Below, piece after piece: positions 51,555 to 63,814 of a stretch of DNA of 64,000 nucleotides. The DNA comes from Halictus rubicundus (taxonomy: Eukaryota > Arthropoda > Insecta > Hymenoptera > Halictidae). The notes beneath the pieces are model-generated. The model did not search any database. It saw only the letters and a list, made by a program, of their open reading frames with translations, and was not told the origin of the DNA. The stretch is taken from contig NW_027488580.1 of the NCBI RefSeq assembly GCF_050948215.1, positions 1,426,001 through 1,490,000 on the forward strand, read 5' to 3'. Both the position numbers and the translations under genes were made by a program. Within the stretch, counting starts at the first letter, position 1, and each line of letters starts with the position of its first letter.

Positions 51555-52865
51555 ATCCTCAATCCTATCCTATTATGTATCCTATACTCTACCCTATCCT
51601 ATCCTCTATCCGATCCTATCCTCTATCCTATCCTATCCTCTATCCTATAATATTATCCATCCTATAATATCATCTATCCTATACTATTCTCTATCCTATC
51701 CTATCGTCTATCCTATACTATCCTCTATCGTATCCTATCCTCTATCCTATCCTACCCTCTATTCTATCCAATCCCCTATCCTATCATCTATCCGAAACTA
51801 TCCTCTATCCTATCCTATCCTCTATCCTATAATATCAGCTATCCTATACTATTCTCTATCCTATCCTATCCTCTATCCTATACTATCCTCTATCGTATCT
51901 TATCCTCTATCCTATCCTATCCTCTATTCTATACAATCCCCTATCCTATCCTCTATCCTATCCTATCCTCTATTCCATACAATCCCCTATCCTATCCTCT
52001 ATCCTATAATATCCTCCATCCTAAAATATCATCTATCCTATACTATTCTCTATCCTATCCTATCGTCTATCCTATACTATCCTCTATCGTATCCTATCCT
52101 CTATCCTATCCTACCCTCTATTCTATCCAATCCCCTATCCTATCATCTATCCGAACCTATCCTCTATCCTATCCTATCCTCTATCCTATAATATCAGCTA
52201 TCCTATACTATTCTCTATCCTATCCTATCCTCTATCCTATCCTACCCTCTATTCTATCCAATCCCCTATCCTATCATCTATCCGAACCTATCCTCTATCC
52301 TATCCTATCCTCTATCCTATAATATCAGCTATCCTATACTATTCTCTATCCTATCCTATCCTCTATCCTATCCTATTCTGTATCCTATACTCTACCCTAT
52401 CCTATCCTCTATCCGATCCCATCCTCTATCCTATCCTATCCTCCATCCTATCCTATTCTCTATCCTATCCTCTACCCTATCCTATCCTGTATCCTATAAT
52501 ATCATTTATCCTATACTATTCTCTATCCTATCCTATCCTCTATCCTATACTATCCTCTATCGTATCCTAACCTCTATCCGAACCTATCCTCTATCCTATC
52601 CTATCCTCTATGCTATCCAATCCTCTATCCTATCCTATCCTATCCTCTACCCTATCCTATCCTCCATCCTATCCTATTCTCTATCCTATCCTCTACCCTA
52701 TCCTATCCTGTATCCTATAATATCATTTATCCTATACTATTCTCTATCCTATCCTATCCTCTATCCTATACTATCCTCTATCGTATCCTAACCTCTATCC
52801 GAACCTATCCTCTATCCTATCCTATCCTCTATGCTATCCAATCCTCTATCCTATCCTATCCTATA
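51555..52865. repeat. 1655-bp-offset duplication, copy 2
   Basis: tataatatcagc is at 51828, 52187 and 52318 and the ATG words at 52610 and 52831. The nested 131- and 221-bp pairs are kept, so both arose before the 1655-bp event. Differences include tattatccatcc near 51649 against tatcctccatcc, and ctatccgatcccatcc near 52410. Confidence 0.85.
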
Positions 52866-52909
52866 CTCTACCCTATCCTATCCTCTATCCGATCCTATCC
52901 TCTATCCTA

Positions 52910-53893
52910 TCCTATCCTCCATCCTATCCTATTCTCTATCCTATCCTCTACCCTATCCTATCCTGTATCCTATAATATCATTTATCCTATACTATTCCCT
53001 ATCCTATCCTATCCTCTATCCTATACTATCCCCTATCGTATCCTAACCTCTATCCGAACCTATCCTCTATCCTATCCTATCCTCTATGCTATCCAATCCT
53101 CTATCCTGTCCTATCCTATCCTCTACCCTATCATATCCTCTGTCCTATCCTATCCTCTATCCTATCCTATCCTCTATCCTATCCTATCCTCAATCAAATC
53201 CTATTATGTATCCTATACTCTACCCTATCCTATCCTCTATTCTATCCTATCCTCTATCCTATCCAATCCTCTATCCTATCCTCTATCCTATCCTATTCTG
53301 TATCCTATACTCTACCCTATCCTATCGTCTATCGTATCCTATCCTCTATCCTATCCAATCCTCGATCCTATCCTCTATCCTATCCTCTATCGTATCCTAT
53401 CCTCTAAACGATCCTATCCTCTATACTATCCTATCCTCTATGCTATCTTATCCTCTATCCGATCCTATCCTCTATCCTATCCTATCCTCTATCCTATCCT
53501 CTATCGTATCCTATCCTCTATCCGATCCTATCCTCTATACTATCCTATCCTCTACCCTATCCTATCCTCTATCCTATCCTATTCTGTATCCTATACTCTA
53601 CCCTATCCTATCCTCTATCCGATCCTATCCTCTATCCTATCCTATCCTCTATCCTATAATATCCTCCATCCTATAATATCATCTATCCTATACTATTCTC
53701 TATCCTATCCTATCGTCTATCCTATACTATCCTCTATCGTATCCTATCCTCTATCCTATCCTACCCTCTATTCTATCCAATCCCCTATCCTATCATCTAT
53801 CCGAACCTATCCTCTATCCTATCCTATCCTCTATCCTATAATATCAGCTATCCTATACTATTCTCTATCCTATCCTATCCTCTATCCTATACT
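52910..53893. repeat. 1419-bp-offset duplication, copy 1
   Basis: It contains ctatgctatcc (ATG 53086), caatcaaatcc near 53193, aaacga at 53406 and tataatatcagc at 53837. It recurs downstream at 1419 bp. A tataatatcatttatcc stretch near 52970 is missing from copy 2. Confidence 0.82.
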
Positions 53894-54030
53894 ATCCTCT
53901 ATCGTATCTTATCCTCTATCCTATCCTGTCCTCTATTCTATACAATCCCCTATCCTATCCTCTATCCTATCCTATCCTCTATTCCATACAATCCCCTATC
54001 CTATCCTCTATCCTATAATATCCTCTATCC

Positions 54031-54326
54031 TATAATATCATTTATCCTATACTATCCTCTATCCTATCCTATCCTCTATCCTATACTATCCTCTATCGTA
54101 TCCTATCCTCTATCCGATCCTATCCTCTATCCTATCCTATCCTCTATCCTATCCTCTACCCTATCCTATCCTCTATCCTATAATATCATTTATCCTATAC
54201 TATCCTCTATCCTATCCTATCCTCTATCCTATACTATCCTCTATCGTATCCTATCCTCAATCCGATCCTATCCTCTATCCTATCCTATCCTCTATCCTAT
54301 CCTATTCTGTATCCTATACTCTACCC
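54031..54326. repeat. atatcattt dimer 2 (148-bp spacing)
   Basis: tataatatcatttatcc starts at 54031 and 54179, exactly 148 bp apart. The second half has the variant ctcaatccgatcc near 54251, shared with dimer 3. Confidence 0.78.
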
Positions 54327-54359
54327 TATCCTATCCTCTATCCGATCCTATCCTCTATC

Positions 54360-55312
54360 CTATCCTATCCTCCATCCTATCCTATTCTCTATCCTATCCT
54401 CTACCCTATCCTATCCTGTATCCTATCCTATCCTCTATCCTATACTATCCCCTATCGTATCCTAACCTCTATCCGAACCTATCCTCTATCCTATCCTATC
54501 CTCTATGCTATCCAATCCTCTATCCTGTCCTATCCTATCCTCTACCCTATCCTATCCTCTGTCCTATCCTATCCTCTATCCTATCCTATCCTCTATCCTA
54601 TCCTATCCTCAATCCTATCCTATTATGTATCCTATACTCTACCCTATCCTATCCTCTATTCTATCCTATCCTCTATCCTATCCAATCCTCTATCCTATCT
54701 TCTATCCTATCCTATTCTGTATCCTATACTCTACCCTATCCTATCGTCTATCGTATCCTATCCTCTATCCTATCCAATCCTCGATCCTATCCTCTATCCT
54801 ATCCTCTATCGTATCCTATCCTCTAAACGATCCTATCCTCTATACTATCCTATCCTCTATGCTATCTTATCCTCTATCCGATCCTATCCTCTATCCTATC
54901 CTATCCTCTATCCTATCCTCTATCGTATCCTATCCTCTATCCGATCCTATCCTCTATACTATCCTATCCTCTACCCTATCCTATCCTCTATCCTATCCTA
55001 TTCTGTATCCTATACTCTACCCTATCCTATCCTCTATCCGATCCTATCCTCTATCCTATCCTATCCTCTATCCTATAATATCCTCCATCCTATAATATCA
55101 TCTATCCTATACTATTCTCTATCCTATCCTATCGTCTATCCTATACTATCCTCTATCGTATCCTATCCTCTATCCTATCCTACCCTCTATTCTATCCAAT
55201 CCCCTATCCTATCATCTATCCGAACCTATCCTCTATCCTATCCTATCCTCTATCCTATAATATCAGCTATCCTATACTATTCTCTATCCTATCCTATCCT
55301 CTATCCTATACT
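54360..55312. repeat. 1419-bp-offset duplication, copy 2
   Basis: It contains ATG 54505, aaacga at 54825 and tataatatcagc at 55256. It reads caatcctatcc where copy 1 has caatcaaatcc. A 196-codon open frame is conserved between the copies, but as a product of the satellite lattice. Confidence 0.82.
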
Positions 55313-55893
55313 ATCCTCTATCCTATCCTCTATCGTATCCTATCCTCTATCCGATCCTATCCTCTATACTATCCTATCCTCTACCCTATCCTATCCTCTA
55401 TCCTATCCTATTCTGTATCCTATACTCTACCCTATCCTATCCTCTATCCGATCCTATCCTCTATCCGATCCTATCCTCTATCCTATCCTATCCTCTATCC
55501 TATAATATCCTGCATCCTATAATATCATCTATCCTATACTATTCTCTATCCTATCCTATCGTCTATCCTATACTATCCTCTATCGTATCCTATCCTCTAT
55601 CCTATCCTACCCTCTATTCTATCCAATCCCCTATCCTATCATCTATCCGAACCTATCCTCTATCCTATCCTATCCTCTATCCTATAATATCAGCTATCCT
55701 ATACTATTCTCTATCCTATCCTATCCTCTATCCTATACTATCCTCTATCGTATCCTATCCTCTATCCTATCCAATCCTCTATCCTATCCTCTATCGTATC
55801 CTATCCTCTATCCGATCCTATCCTCTATCCTATCCTATCCTCCATCCTATCCTATTCTCTATCCTATCCTCTACCCTATAATATCCTCTATCC

Positions 55894-56189
55894 TATAATA
55901 TCATTTATCCTATACTATCCTCTATCCTATCCTATCCTCTATCCTATACTATCCTCTATCGTATCCTATCCTCTATCCGATCCTATCCTCTATCCTATCC
56001 TATCCTCTATCCTATCCTCTACCCTATCCTATCCTCTATCCTATAATATCATTTATCCTATACTATCCTCTATCCTATCCTATCCTCTATCCTATACTAT
56101 CCTCTATCGTATCCTATCCTCAATCCGATCCTATCCTCTATCCTATCCTATCCTCTATCCTATCCTATTCTGTATCCTATACTCTACCC
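55894..56189. repeat. atatcattt dimer 3 (148-bp spacing)
   Basis: tataatatcatttatcc starts at 55894 and 56042. It lies 1863 bp after dimer 2 and shares its ctcaatccgatcc variant (near 56114), so dimers 2 and 3 are closest relatives. Confidence 0.78.
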
Positions 56190-56639
56190 TATCCTATCCT
56201 CTATCCGATCCTATCCTCTATCCTATCCTATCCTCCATCCTATCCTATTCTCTATCCTATCCTCTAACCTATCCTATCCTGTATCCTATAATATCATTTA
56301 TCCTATACTATTCTCTACCCTATCCTATCCTCAATCCGATCCTATCCTCTATCCTATCCTATTCTCTATCCTATCCTCTACCCTATCCTATCCTCTATCC
56401 TATAATATCATCTATCCTATACTATTCTCTATCCTATCCTATCCTCTATCCTATCCTATCCTCTATCCTATCCAATCCTCTATCCTATCCTCTATCGTAT
56501 CCTATCCTCTATCCGATCCTATCCTCTATACTATCCTATCCTCTACCCTATCCTATCCTCTATCCTATCCTATCCTCTATCCTATCCTATCCTCTACCCT
56601 ATCCTATCCTCTATCCTATCCTATCCTGTATCCTATCCC

Positions 56640-57400
56640 ATTCTCTATCCTATCCTCTACCCTATGCTATCCTCCATCCTATACTATCATCTATCCTATC
56701 ATATTCTCTATCCTGTCCTCTATCGTCTGCTCTATCCTATCCTATCCACTATCCTATCCTATCCTCAAACCTATCCTATCCTCTATCCTATCCAATCACC
56801 TATCCTATCCTCTATACGACCCTATCCTCTATGCTATCTTATCCTCTATCCGATCATATCCGTTATCCTATCCTCTCCTCTACCCTATCCTATCCTCTAT
56901 CCTATCCAATCACCTATCCTATCCTCTATCCGATCCTATCCTCTATCCGATCCTATGCTCTATCCTATACTCTACCCTATCCTATCCTCTATCCTATCCC
57001 ATAATCTATCCTATCCTATCCTCTACCCTATCCTATCCTCTATCATATCCTATCCTCTATCAAATCCAATCCCCTATCCTAACCTCTATCCTGTCCTATC
57101 CTCTATCGTATACTATTCTCTATCCTATCCTCTACTATATCCTATCCTCTATCCTATCCTCTCCTCTATACTACCCAATAACCTATCCTATCCTCTATCC
57201 GATCCTATCCTCTATCCGATCCTATCCTCTATCCGATCCTATCCTCTATCCTATACTCTACCCTATCCTATCCTCTATCCTATCCTATAATCTATCCTAT
57301 CCTATCCTCTACACTATCCTATCCTCTATCATATCCTATCCTCTATCCTATCCAATCCCCTATCCTAACCTCTATCCTGTGCTATCCTCTATCGTATACT
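56640..57400. repeat. ccgttatcc block, copy 2, with a 286-bp partial tandem repeat
   Basis: cgtctgctc is at 56724 and ccgtt at 56860. The tactctaccc to ataatc to ctactatatcc part is repeated: tactctaccc at 56968 and again at 57254, 286 bp apart. The second copy ends early near 57,400. Confidence 0.75.
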
Positions 57401-58585
57401 ATCCTCTACCCTATCCTATCCTCTATCCTATCCTATCCTCTATCCTATCCAATCCTCTATCCTATCCTCTATCCGATCCTATCCTCTAACCTATCCTATC
57501 CTCTATCCTATCCTATCCTATCTTCTACCCTATCCTATCCTCTACCCTATCCTATCCTCTATCCTATCCTATCCTCTATCCTATCCAATCCCCTATCCTA
57601 TCCTATCCTCTACCCTATCCTATCCTCTATCCTATCCTATCCTCTATCCTATCCAATTGCCTATCCTGTCCTATCCTCTACCCTATCCTATCCTCTATCC
57701 TATAATATCATCTATCCTATACTATTCTCTATCCTATCCTATCCTCTATCCTATTCTATTCTCTATCCTATCATCTACCCTATCGTATCCTCTATCCTAT
57801 TCTATCCTCTATCCTATCCAATCCTCTATCCTATCCTCTATCCTATCCTCTATCGTATCCTATCCTCTATCCGATCCTATCCTCTATACTATCCTATCCT
57901 CTATCCTATCCTATTCTCTATCCTATCCTCTACCCTATCCTATCCTCTATCCTATAATATCGTTTACCCTATACTATTCTCTATCCTATCCTATCCTCTA
58001 TCCTATCCTATCCTCTATCCTATCCTACCCTCTATTCTATCCAATTCCCTATCCTATCATCTATCCGAACCTATCCTCTATCCTATCCTATCCTCTATCC
58101 TATACTATTCTCTATCCTATCCTCTATCCTATCCTACCCTCTATTCTATCCAATCCCCTATCCTATCATCTATCCGAACCTATCCTCTATCCTATCCTAT
58201 CTTCTATCCTATAATATCAGCTATCCTATACTATTCTCTATCCTATCCTATCCTCTATCCTATACTATCCTCTATCATATCTTATCCTCTATCCTATCCT
58301 ATCCTCTATTCTATACAACCCCCTATCCTATCATCTATCCGAAACTATCCTCTATCCTATCCTATCCTCTATCCTATAATATCTTCTATTCTATACTATT
58401 CTCTATCCTATCCTATCCTCTATCCTATACTATCCTCTATCGTATCCTATCCTCTATCCTATCCAATCCTCTATCCTATCCTCTATCGTATCCTATCCTC
58501 TATCCGATCCTATCCTCTATCCTATCCTATCCTCCATCCTATCCTATTCTCTATCCTATCCTCTACCCTATCCTATCCTCTATCC
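57401..58585. repeat. Family F mosaic, second part
   Basis: It is 17-mers with tccaattgcc near 57653, tatccaattccc near 58038, tataatatcagc at 58210 and ccaattccc/ccgaacc modules related to those at 50-53 kb. No fixed-offset duplication longer than about 200 bp and no gene are apparent. Confidence 0.62.
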
Positions 58586-58881
58586 TATAATATCATTTAT
58601 CCTATACTATCCTCTATCCTATCCTATCCTCTATCCTATACCATCCTCTATCGTATCCTATCCTCTATCCGATCCTATCCTCTATCCTATCCTATCCTCT
58701 ATCCTATCCTCTACCCTATCCTATCCTCTATCCTATAATATCATTTATCCTATACTATCCTCTATCCTATCCTATCCTCTATCCTATACTATCCTCTATC
58801 GTATCCTATCCTCTATCCGATCCTATCCTCTATCCTATCCTATCATCTATCCTATCCTATCCTCTACCCTATCCTATCCTC
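58586..58881. repeat. atatcattt dimer 4 (148-bp spacing)
   Basis: tataatatcatttatcc starts at 58586 and 58734. A private tataccatcctc near 58636 marks the first half. Confidence 0.78.
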
Positions 58882-61800
58882 TATCCTATCCTATCCTCTA
58901 TCCTATCCAATAACCTATCCTATCCTCTATCCGATCCTATCCTCTATCCTATCCTATCCTCTATCCTATCCTATCCTCTACCCTATCCTATCCTGTATCC
59001 TATCCTATCCTCTATCCTATAATATCCTCTATCCTATCCTATCCTCTATCCTATCCTATTCTGTATCCTATACTCTACCCTATCCTATCCTCTATCCTAT
59101 CCTATCCTCTATCCTATCCAATCCCCTATCCTATCCTCTATCCTGTCCTATCCTCTATCCTATACTGTTCTCTATCCTATCCTCTACCCTATCCTATCCT
59201 CTATCCTATCCTCTTCTCTATACTACCCAATCCCCTATCCTATCCTCTATCCGATCCTATCCTCTATCCTATCCTATCCTCTATCCTATAATATCATCTA
59301 TCATATACTATTCTCTATCCTATCCTATCCTCTATCCTATACTATCCTCTATCGTATCCTATCCTCTATCCTATCCTATCCTCTATTCTATCCAATCCCC
59401 TATCCTATCATCTATCCGAGCCTATCCTTTATCCTATCCTATCCTCTATCCTATAATATCATCTATCCTATCCTATCCACTATCCTATCCGATCCTCAAT
59501 CCTATTCTATCATGAATCCTCTCCTATCCTCTATCCTATCCTATCCTGTATCCTATCCTATCCTCTATCTTATAATATCCTCTATCCTATCCTATGCTCT
59601 ATCCTATACTATCCTCTATCGTATCCTATCCTCTATCCTATCCTACCCTCTATTCTATCCAATTCCCTATCCTATCATCTATCCGAACCTATCCTCTATC
59701 CTATCCTATCCTCTATCCTATACTATTCCCTATCCTATCCTCTACCCTATCCTATCCTCTATCCTATCCTCTCCTCTATACTACCCAATCTCCTATCCTA
59801 TCCTCTATCCTATCCTATCCTCTACCCTATCCTATCCTCATGTCCTATCGTATCATGTCCTCTATCCTATCCAATCCCCTAGCCTATCCTCTATTCTGTC
59901 CTATCCTCTATCCTATACTATTCTCTATCCTATCCTCTACCCTATCCTATCCTCTATCCTATCCTCTCCTCTATACTACCCAATCCCCTATCCTATCCTC
60001 TATCCGATCCTATCCTCTACCCGATCCTATCCTCTATCCTATCCTATCCTCTATCCTATAATATCCTCTATCCTATAATATCATCTATCCTATACTATTC
60101 TCTATCCTATCCTATCCTCTATCCTATACTATCCACTATCGTATCCAATCCTCTATCCGATCCTATCCTCTATCCTATCCTATCCTCTATCCTATCCTAT
60201 TCTGTGTCCTATACTCTACCCTATCCTATCCTGTATCCTATCCTATCCTGTATCCTATCCTATCCTCTATCCTATCCTATCCTCTACCCTATCCTATCCT
60301 CTATCCTATCCTATCCTCTATCCTATCCAATCCTCTATCCTATCCTCTATCCGATCCTATCCTCTAACCTATCCTATCCTCTATCCTATCCTATCCTATC
60401 CTCTACCCTATCCTATCCTCTACCCTATCCTATCCTCTATCCTATCCTATCCTCTATCCTATCCAATCCCCTATCCTATCCTATCCTCTACCCTATCCTA
60501 TCCTCTACCCTATCCTATCCTCTATCCTATCCTATCCTTTATCCTATCCTATCCTCTATCCTATCCTATCCTCTATCCTATCCAATCCCCTATCCTATCC
60601 TCTATCCTGTCCTATCCTCTATCCTATACTATTCTCTATCCTATCCTCTACCCTATCCTATCCTCTATCCTATCCTCTCCTCTATACTACCCAATCCCCT
60701 ATCCTATCCTCTATCCGATCCTATCCTCTATCCTATCCTATCCTCTATCCTATAATATCATCTATCCTATACTATTCTCTATCCTATCCTATCCTCTATA
60801 CTATCCTATCCTCTACCCTATCCTATCCTCTATCCTATCCTATTCTGTATCCTATACTCTACCCTATCCTATCCTCTATCGTATCCTATCCTCTATCCTA
60901 TCCAATCCTCGATCCTATCCTCTATCCTATCCTCTATCGTATCCTATCCTCTAAACGATCCTATCCTCTATACTATCCTATCCTCTATGCTATCTTATCC
61001 TCTATCCGATCCTATCCTCTATCCTATCCTATCCTCTATCCTATCCTATTCTGTATCCTATACTCTACCCTATCCTATCCTATATCCGATCCTATCCTCT
61101 ATCCTATCCTATCCTATTCTCTATCCTATCCTCTATCCTATCCTATTCTCTATCCTATCCTCTATCCTATCCTATCCTCTATCCTATCCAATCCCCTATC
61201 CTATCCTCTATCCTGTCCTATCATGAATCCTCTCCTATCCTCTATCCTATCCTATCCTGTATCCTATCCTATCCTCTATCCTATAATATCCTCTATCCTA
61301 TCCTATCCTCTATCCTATCCTATTCTGTATCCTATACTCTACCCTATCCTATCCTCTATCCTATCCTATCCTCTATCCTATCCTATCCTCTATCCTATCC
61401 TATTCTCTATCCTATCCAATCCCCTATCCTATCCTCTATCCTGTCCTATCCTCTATCCTATACTATTCTCTATCCTATCCTCTACCCTATCCTATCCTCT
61501 ATCCTATCCTCTCCTCTATACTACCCAATCCCCTATCCTATCCTCTATCCGATCCTATCCTCTATCCTATCCTATCCTCTATCCTATACTATCCTCTATC
61601 GTATCCTATCCTCTATCCTATCCTACCCTCTATTCTATCCAATTCCCTATCCTATCATCTATCCGAACCTATCTTCTATCCTATCCTATCCTCTATCCTA
61701 TACTATTCTCTATCCTATCCTCTACCCTATCCTATCCTCTATTCTATCCTATCCACTATCCTATACTATCCTCTATCGTATCTTATCCTCTATCCTATCC

Positions 61801-62086
61801 TATCCTCTATTCTATACAATCCCCTATCCTATCATCTATCCGAAACTATCCTCTATCCTATCCTATCCTCTATCCTATAATATCTTCTATTCTATACTAT
61901 TCTCTATCCTATCCTATCCTCTATCCTATACTATCCTCTATCGTATCCTATCCTCTATCCTATCCAATCCTCTATCCTATCCTCTATCGTATCCTATCCT
62001 CCATCCGATCCTATCCTCTATCCTATCCTATCCTCCATCCTATCCTATTCTCTATCCTATCCTCTACCCTATCGTATCCTCTATCC
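58882..62086. repeat. Family F mosaic, third part
   Basis: It carries catgaatcc blocks (ATG 59512 and 61223), several copies of the tatactaccc word (near 59219, 59776, 59972, 60681 and 61517), aaacga at 60953 and a private tcctcatgtcctatcg near 59836. Between them are 17-mers. There is no gene. Confidence 0.65.
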
Positions 62087-62382
62087 TATAATATCATTTA
62101 TCCTATACTATCCTCTATCCTATCCTATCCTCTATCCTATACTATCCTCTATCGTATCCTATCCTCTATCCGATCCTATCCTCTATCCTATCCTATCCTC
62201 TATCCTATCCTCTACCCTATCCTATCCTCTATCCTATAATATCATTTATCCTATACTATCCTCTATCCTATCCTATCCTCTATCCTATACTATCCTCTAT
62301 CGTATCCTATCCTCTATCCGATCCTATCCTCTATCCTATCCTATCCTCTATCCTATACTATCCTCTATCGTATCCTATCCTC
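62087..62382. repeat. atatcattt dimer 5 (148-bp spacing)
   Basis: tataatatcatttatcc starts at 62087 and 62235. It is preceded by ctaccctatcgtatcc, where dimer 4 has ctaccctatcctatcc. Confidence 0.78.
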
Positions 62383-62589
62383 TATCCGATCCTATCCTCT
62401 ATCCTATCCTATCCTCTATCCTATCCTATTCTGTATCCTATACTCTACCCTATCCTATCCTGTATCCGATCCTATCCTCTATCCTATCCTATCCTCCATC
62501 CTATCCTATCCTCTATCCTATCCTATCCTCTACCCTATCCTATCCTCTATCCTATCCTATCCTCTATCCTATCCTATCCTGTATCCTAT

Positions 62590-62954
62590 CCTATTCTCTA
62601 TCCTATCCTCTACCCTATCCTATTCTCCATCCTGTATTATCATCTATCCTATCATATTCTCTATCCTGTCCTCTATCGTCTGCTCTATCCTATCCTATCC
62701 ACTATCCTATCCTATCCTCAAACCTATCCTATCCTCTATCCTATCCAATCACCTATCCTATCCTCTATACGATCCTATCCTCTATGCTATCTTATCCTCT
62801 ATCCGATCATATCCGTTATCCTATCCTCTCCTCTACCCTATCCTATCCTCTATCCTCTCCAATCACCTATCCTATCCTCTATCCGATCCTATCCTCTATC
62901 CGATCCTATCCTCTATCCTACACTCTACCCTATCCTATCCTCTATCCTATCCTA
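62590..62954. repeat. ccgttatcc block, copy 3 (short)
   Basis: It has cctgtattatcatc near 62632, cgtctgctc at 62677, tcaaacctatcc and ccgtt at 62813. The part after cctataatc is replaced by the 413-bp repeat. Confidence 0.75.
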
Positions 62955-63672
62955 TAATCTATCCTATCCTCTACCCTATCCTATCCTCCATCCTATACTA
63001 TCATCTATCCTATCCAATTCTCTATCCTCTCCTCTATCGTCTGCTCTATCCTATCCTATCCACTATCCTATCCTATCCTCAATAATATCCTATCCTATAT
63101 CCTACCCCAAACACCTATCCTATCCTCCATCCTATCCTATCCTCTATCCTATCCTGTCCTCTATCCGATCCTATCCTCTATCCTATCCTCTCCTCAATCC
63201 TATCCTATTATGTATCCTATACTCTACCCTATCCTATCCTCTATCCTATCCTATCCTCCATCCTATAATATCCTCTATCCTATCCTATCCTCTATCCTAT
63301 CCAATCCCCTATCCTATCCTCTATCCGATCCTATCCTCTATCCTATCCTATCCTCTATCCTATCCTATTCTCTATCCTATCCTCTACCCTATCCTATCCT
63401 CCATCCTATACTATCATCTATCCTATCCAATTCTCTATCCTCTCCTCTATCGTCTGCTCTATCCTATCCTATCCACTATCCTATCCTATCCTCAATAATA
63501 TCCTATCCTATATCCTACCCCAAACACCTATCCTATCCTCCATCCTATCCTATCCTCTATCCTATCCTGTCCTCTATCCGATCCTATCCTCTATCCTATC
63601 CTCTCCTCAATCCTATCCTATTATGTATCCTATACTCTACCCTATCCTATCCTCTATCCTATCCTATCCTCT
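62955..63672. repeat. 413-bp tandem duplication
   Basis: ctaccctatcctatcctcca occurs at 62971 and 63384, cgtctgctc at 63038 and 63451, and caataatatcc at 63080 and 63493. The unusual ctaccccaaacacc follows each caataat. Copy 1 is full length; copy 2 stops after about 300 bp, where the neighbouring F sequence resumes. Confidence 0.85.
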
Positions 63673-63814
63673 ATCCTATCCAATCCCCTAACCTATCCTC
63701 TATCCGATCCTATCCTCTACCGTATCCTGTCCTCTATCCTATCCGATCCTCTATCCTATCCTATCCTCTACCCTATCCTATCCTCTATCCTATCCTATCC
63801 TCTATCCTATCCTA

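Noticed and set aside
896..62239. Dozens of + strand open frames of 60 to 922 codons
   Set aside because: All are the LSYP/YPIL/SSIL cycle from a stop-free 17-mer. They overlap in different frames, have no consistent start context or end, and no recognisable domain. None is called a gene or a pseudogene.
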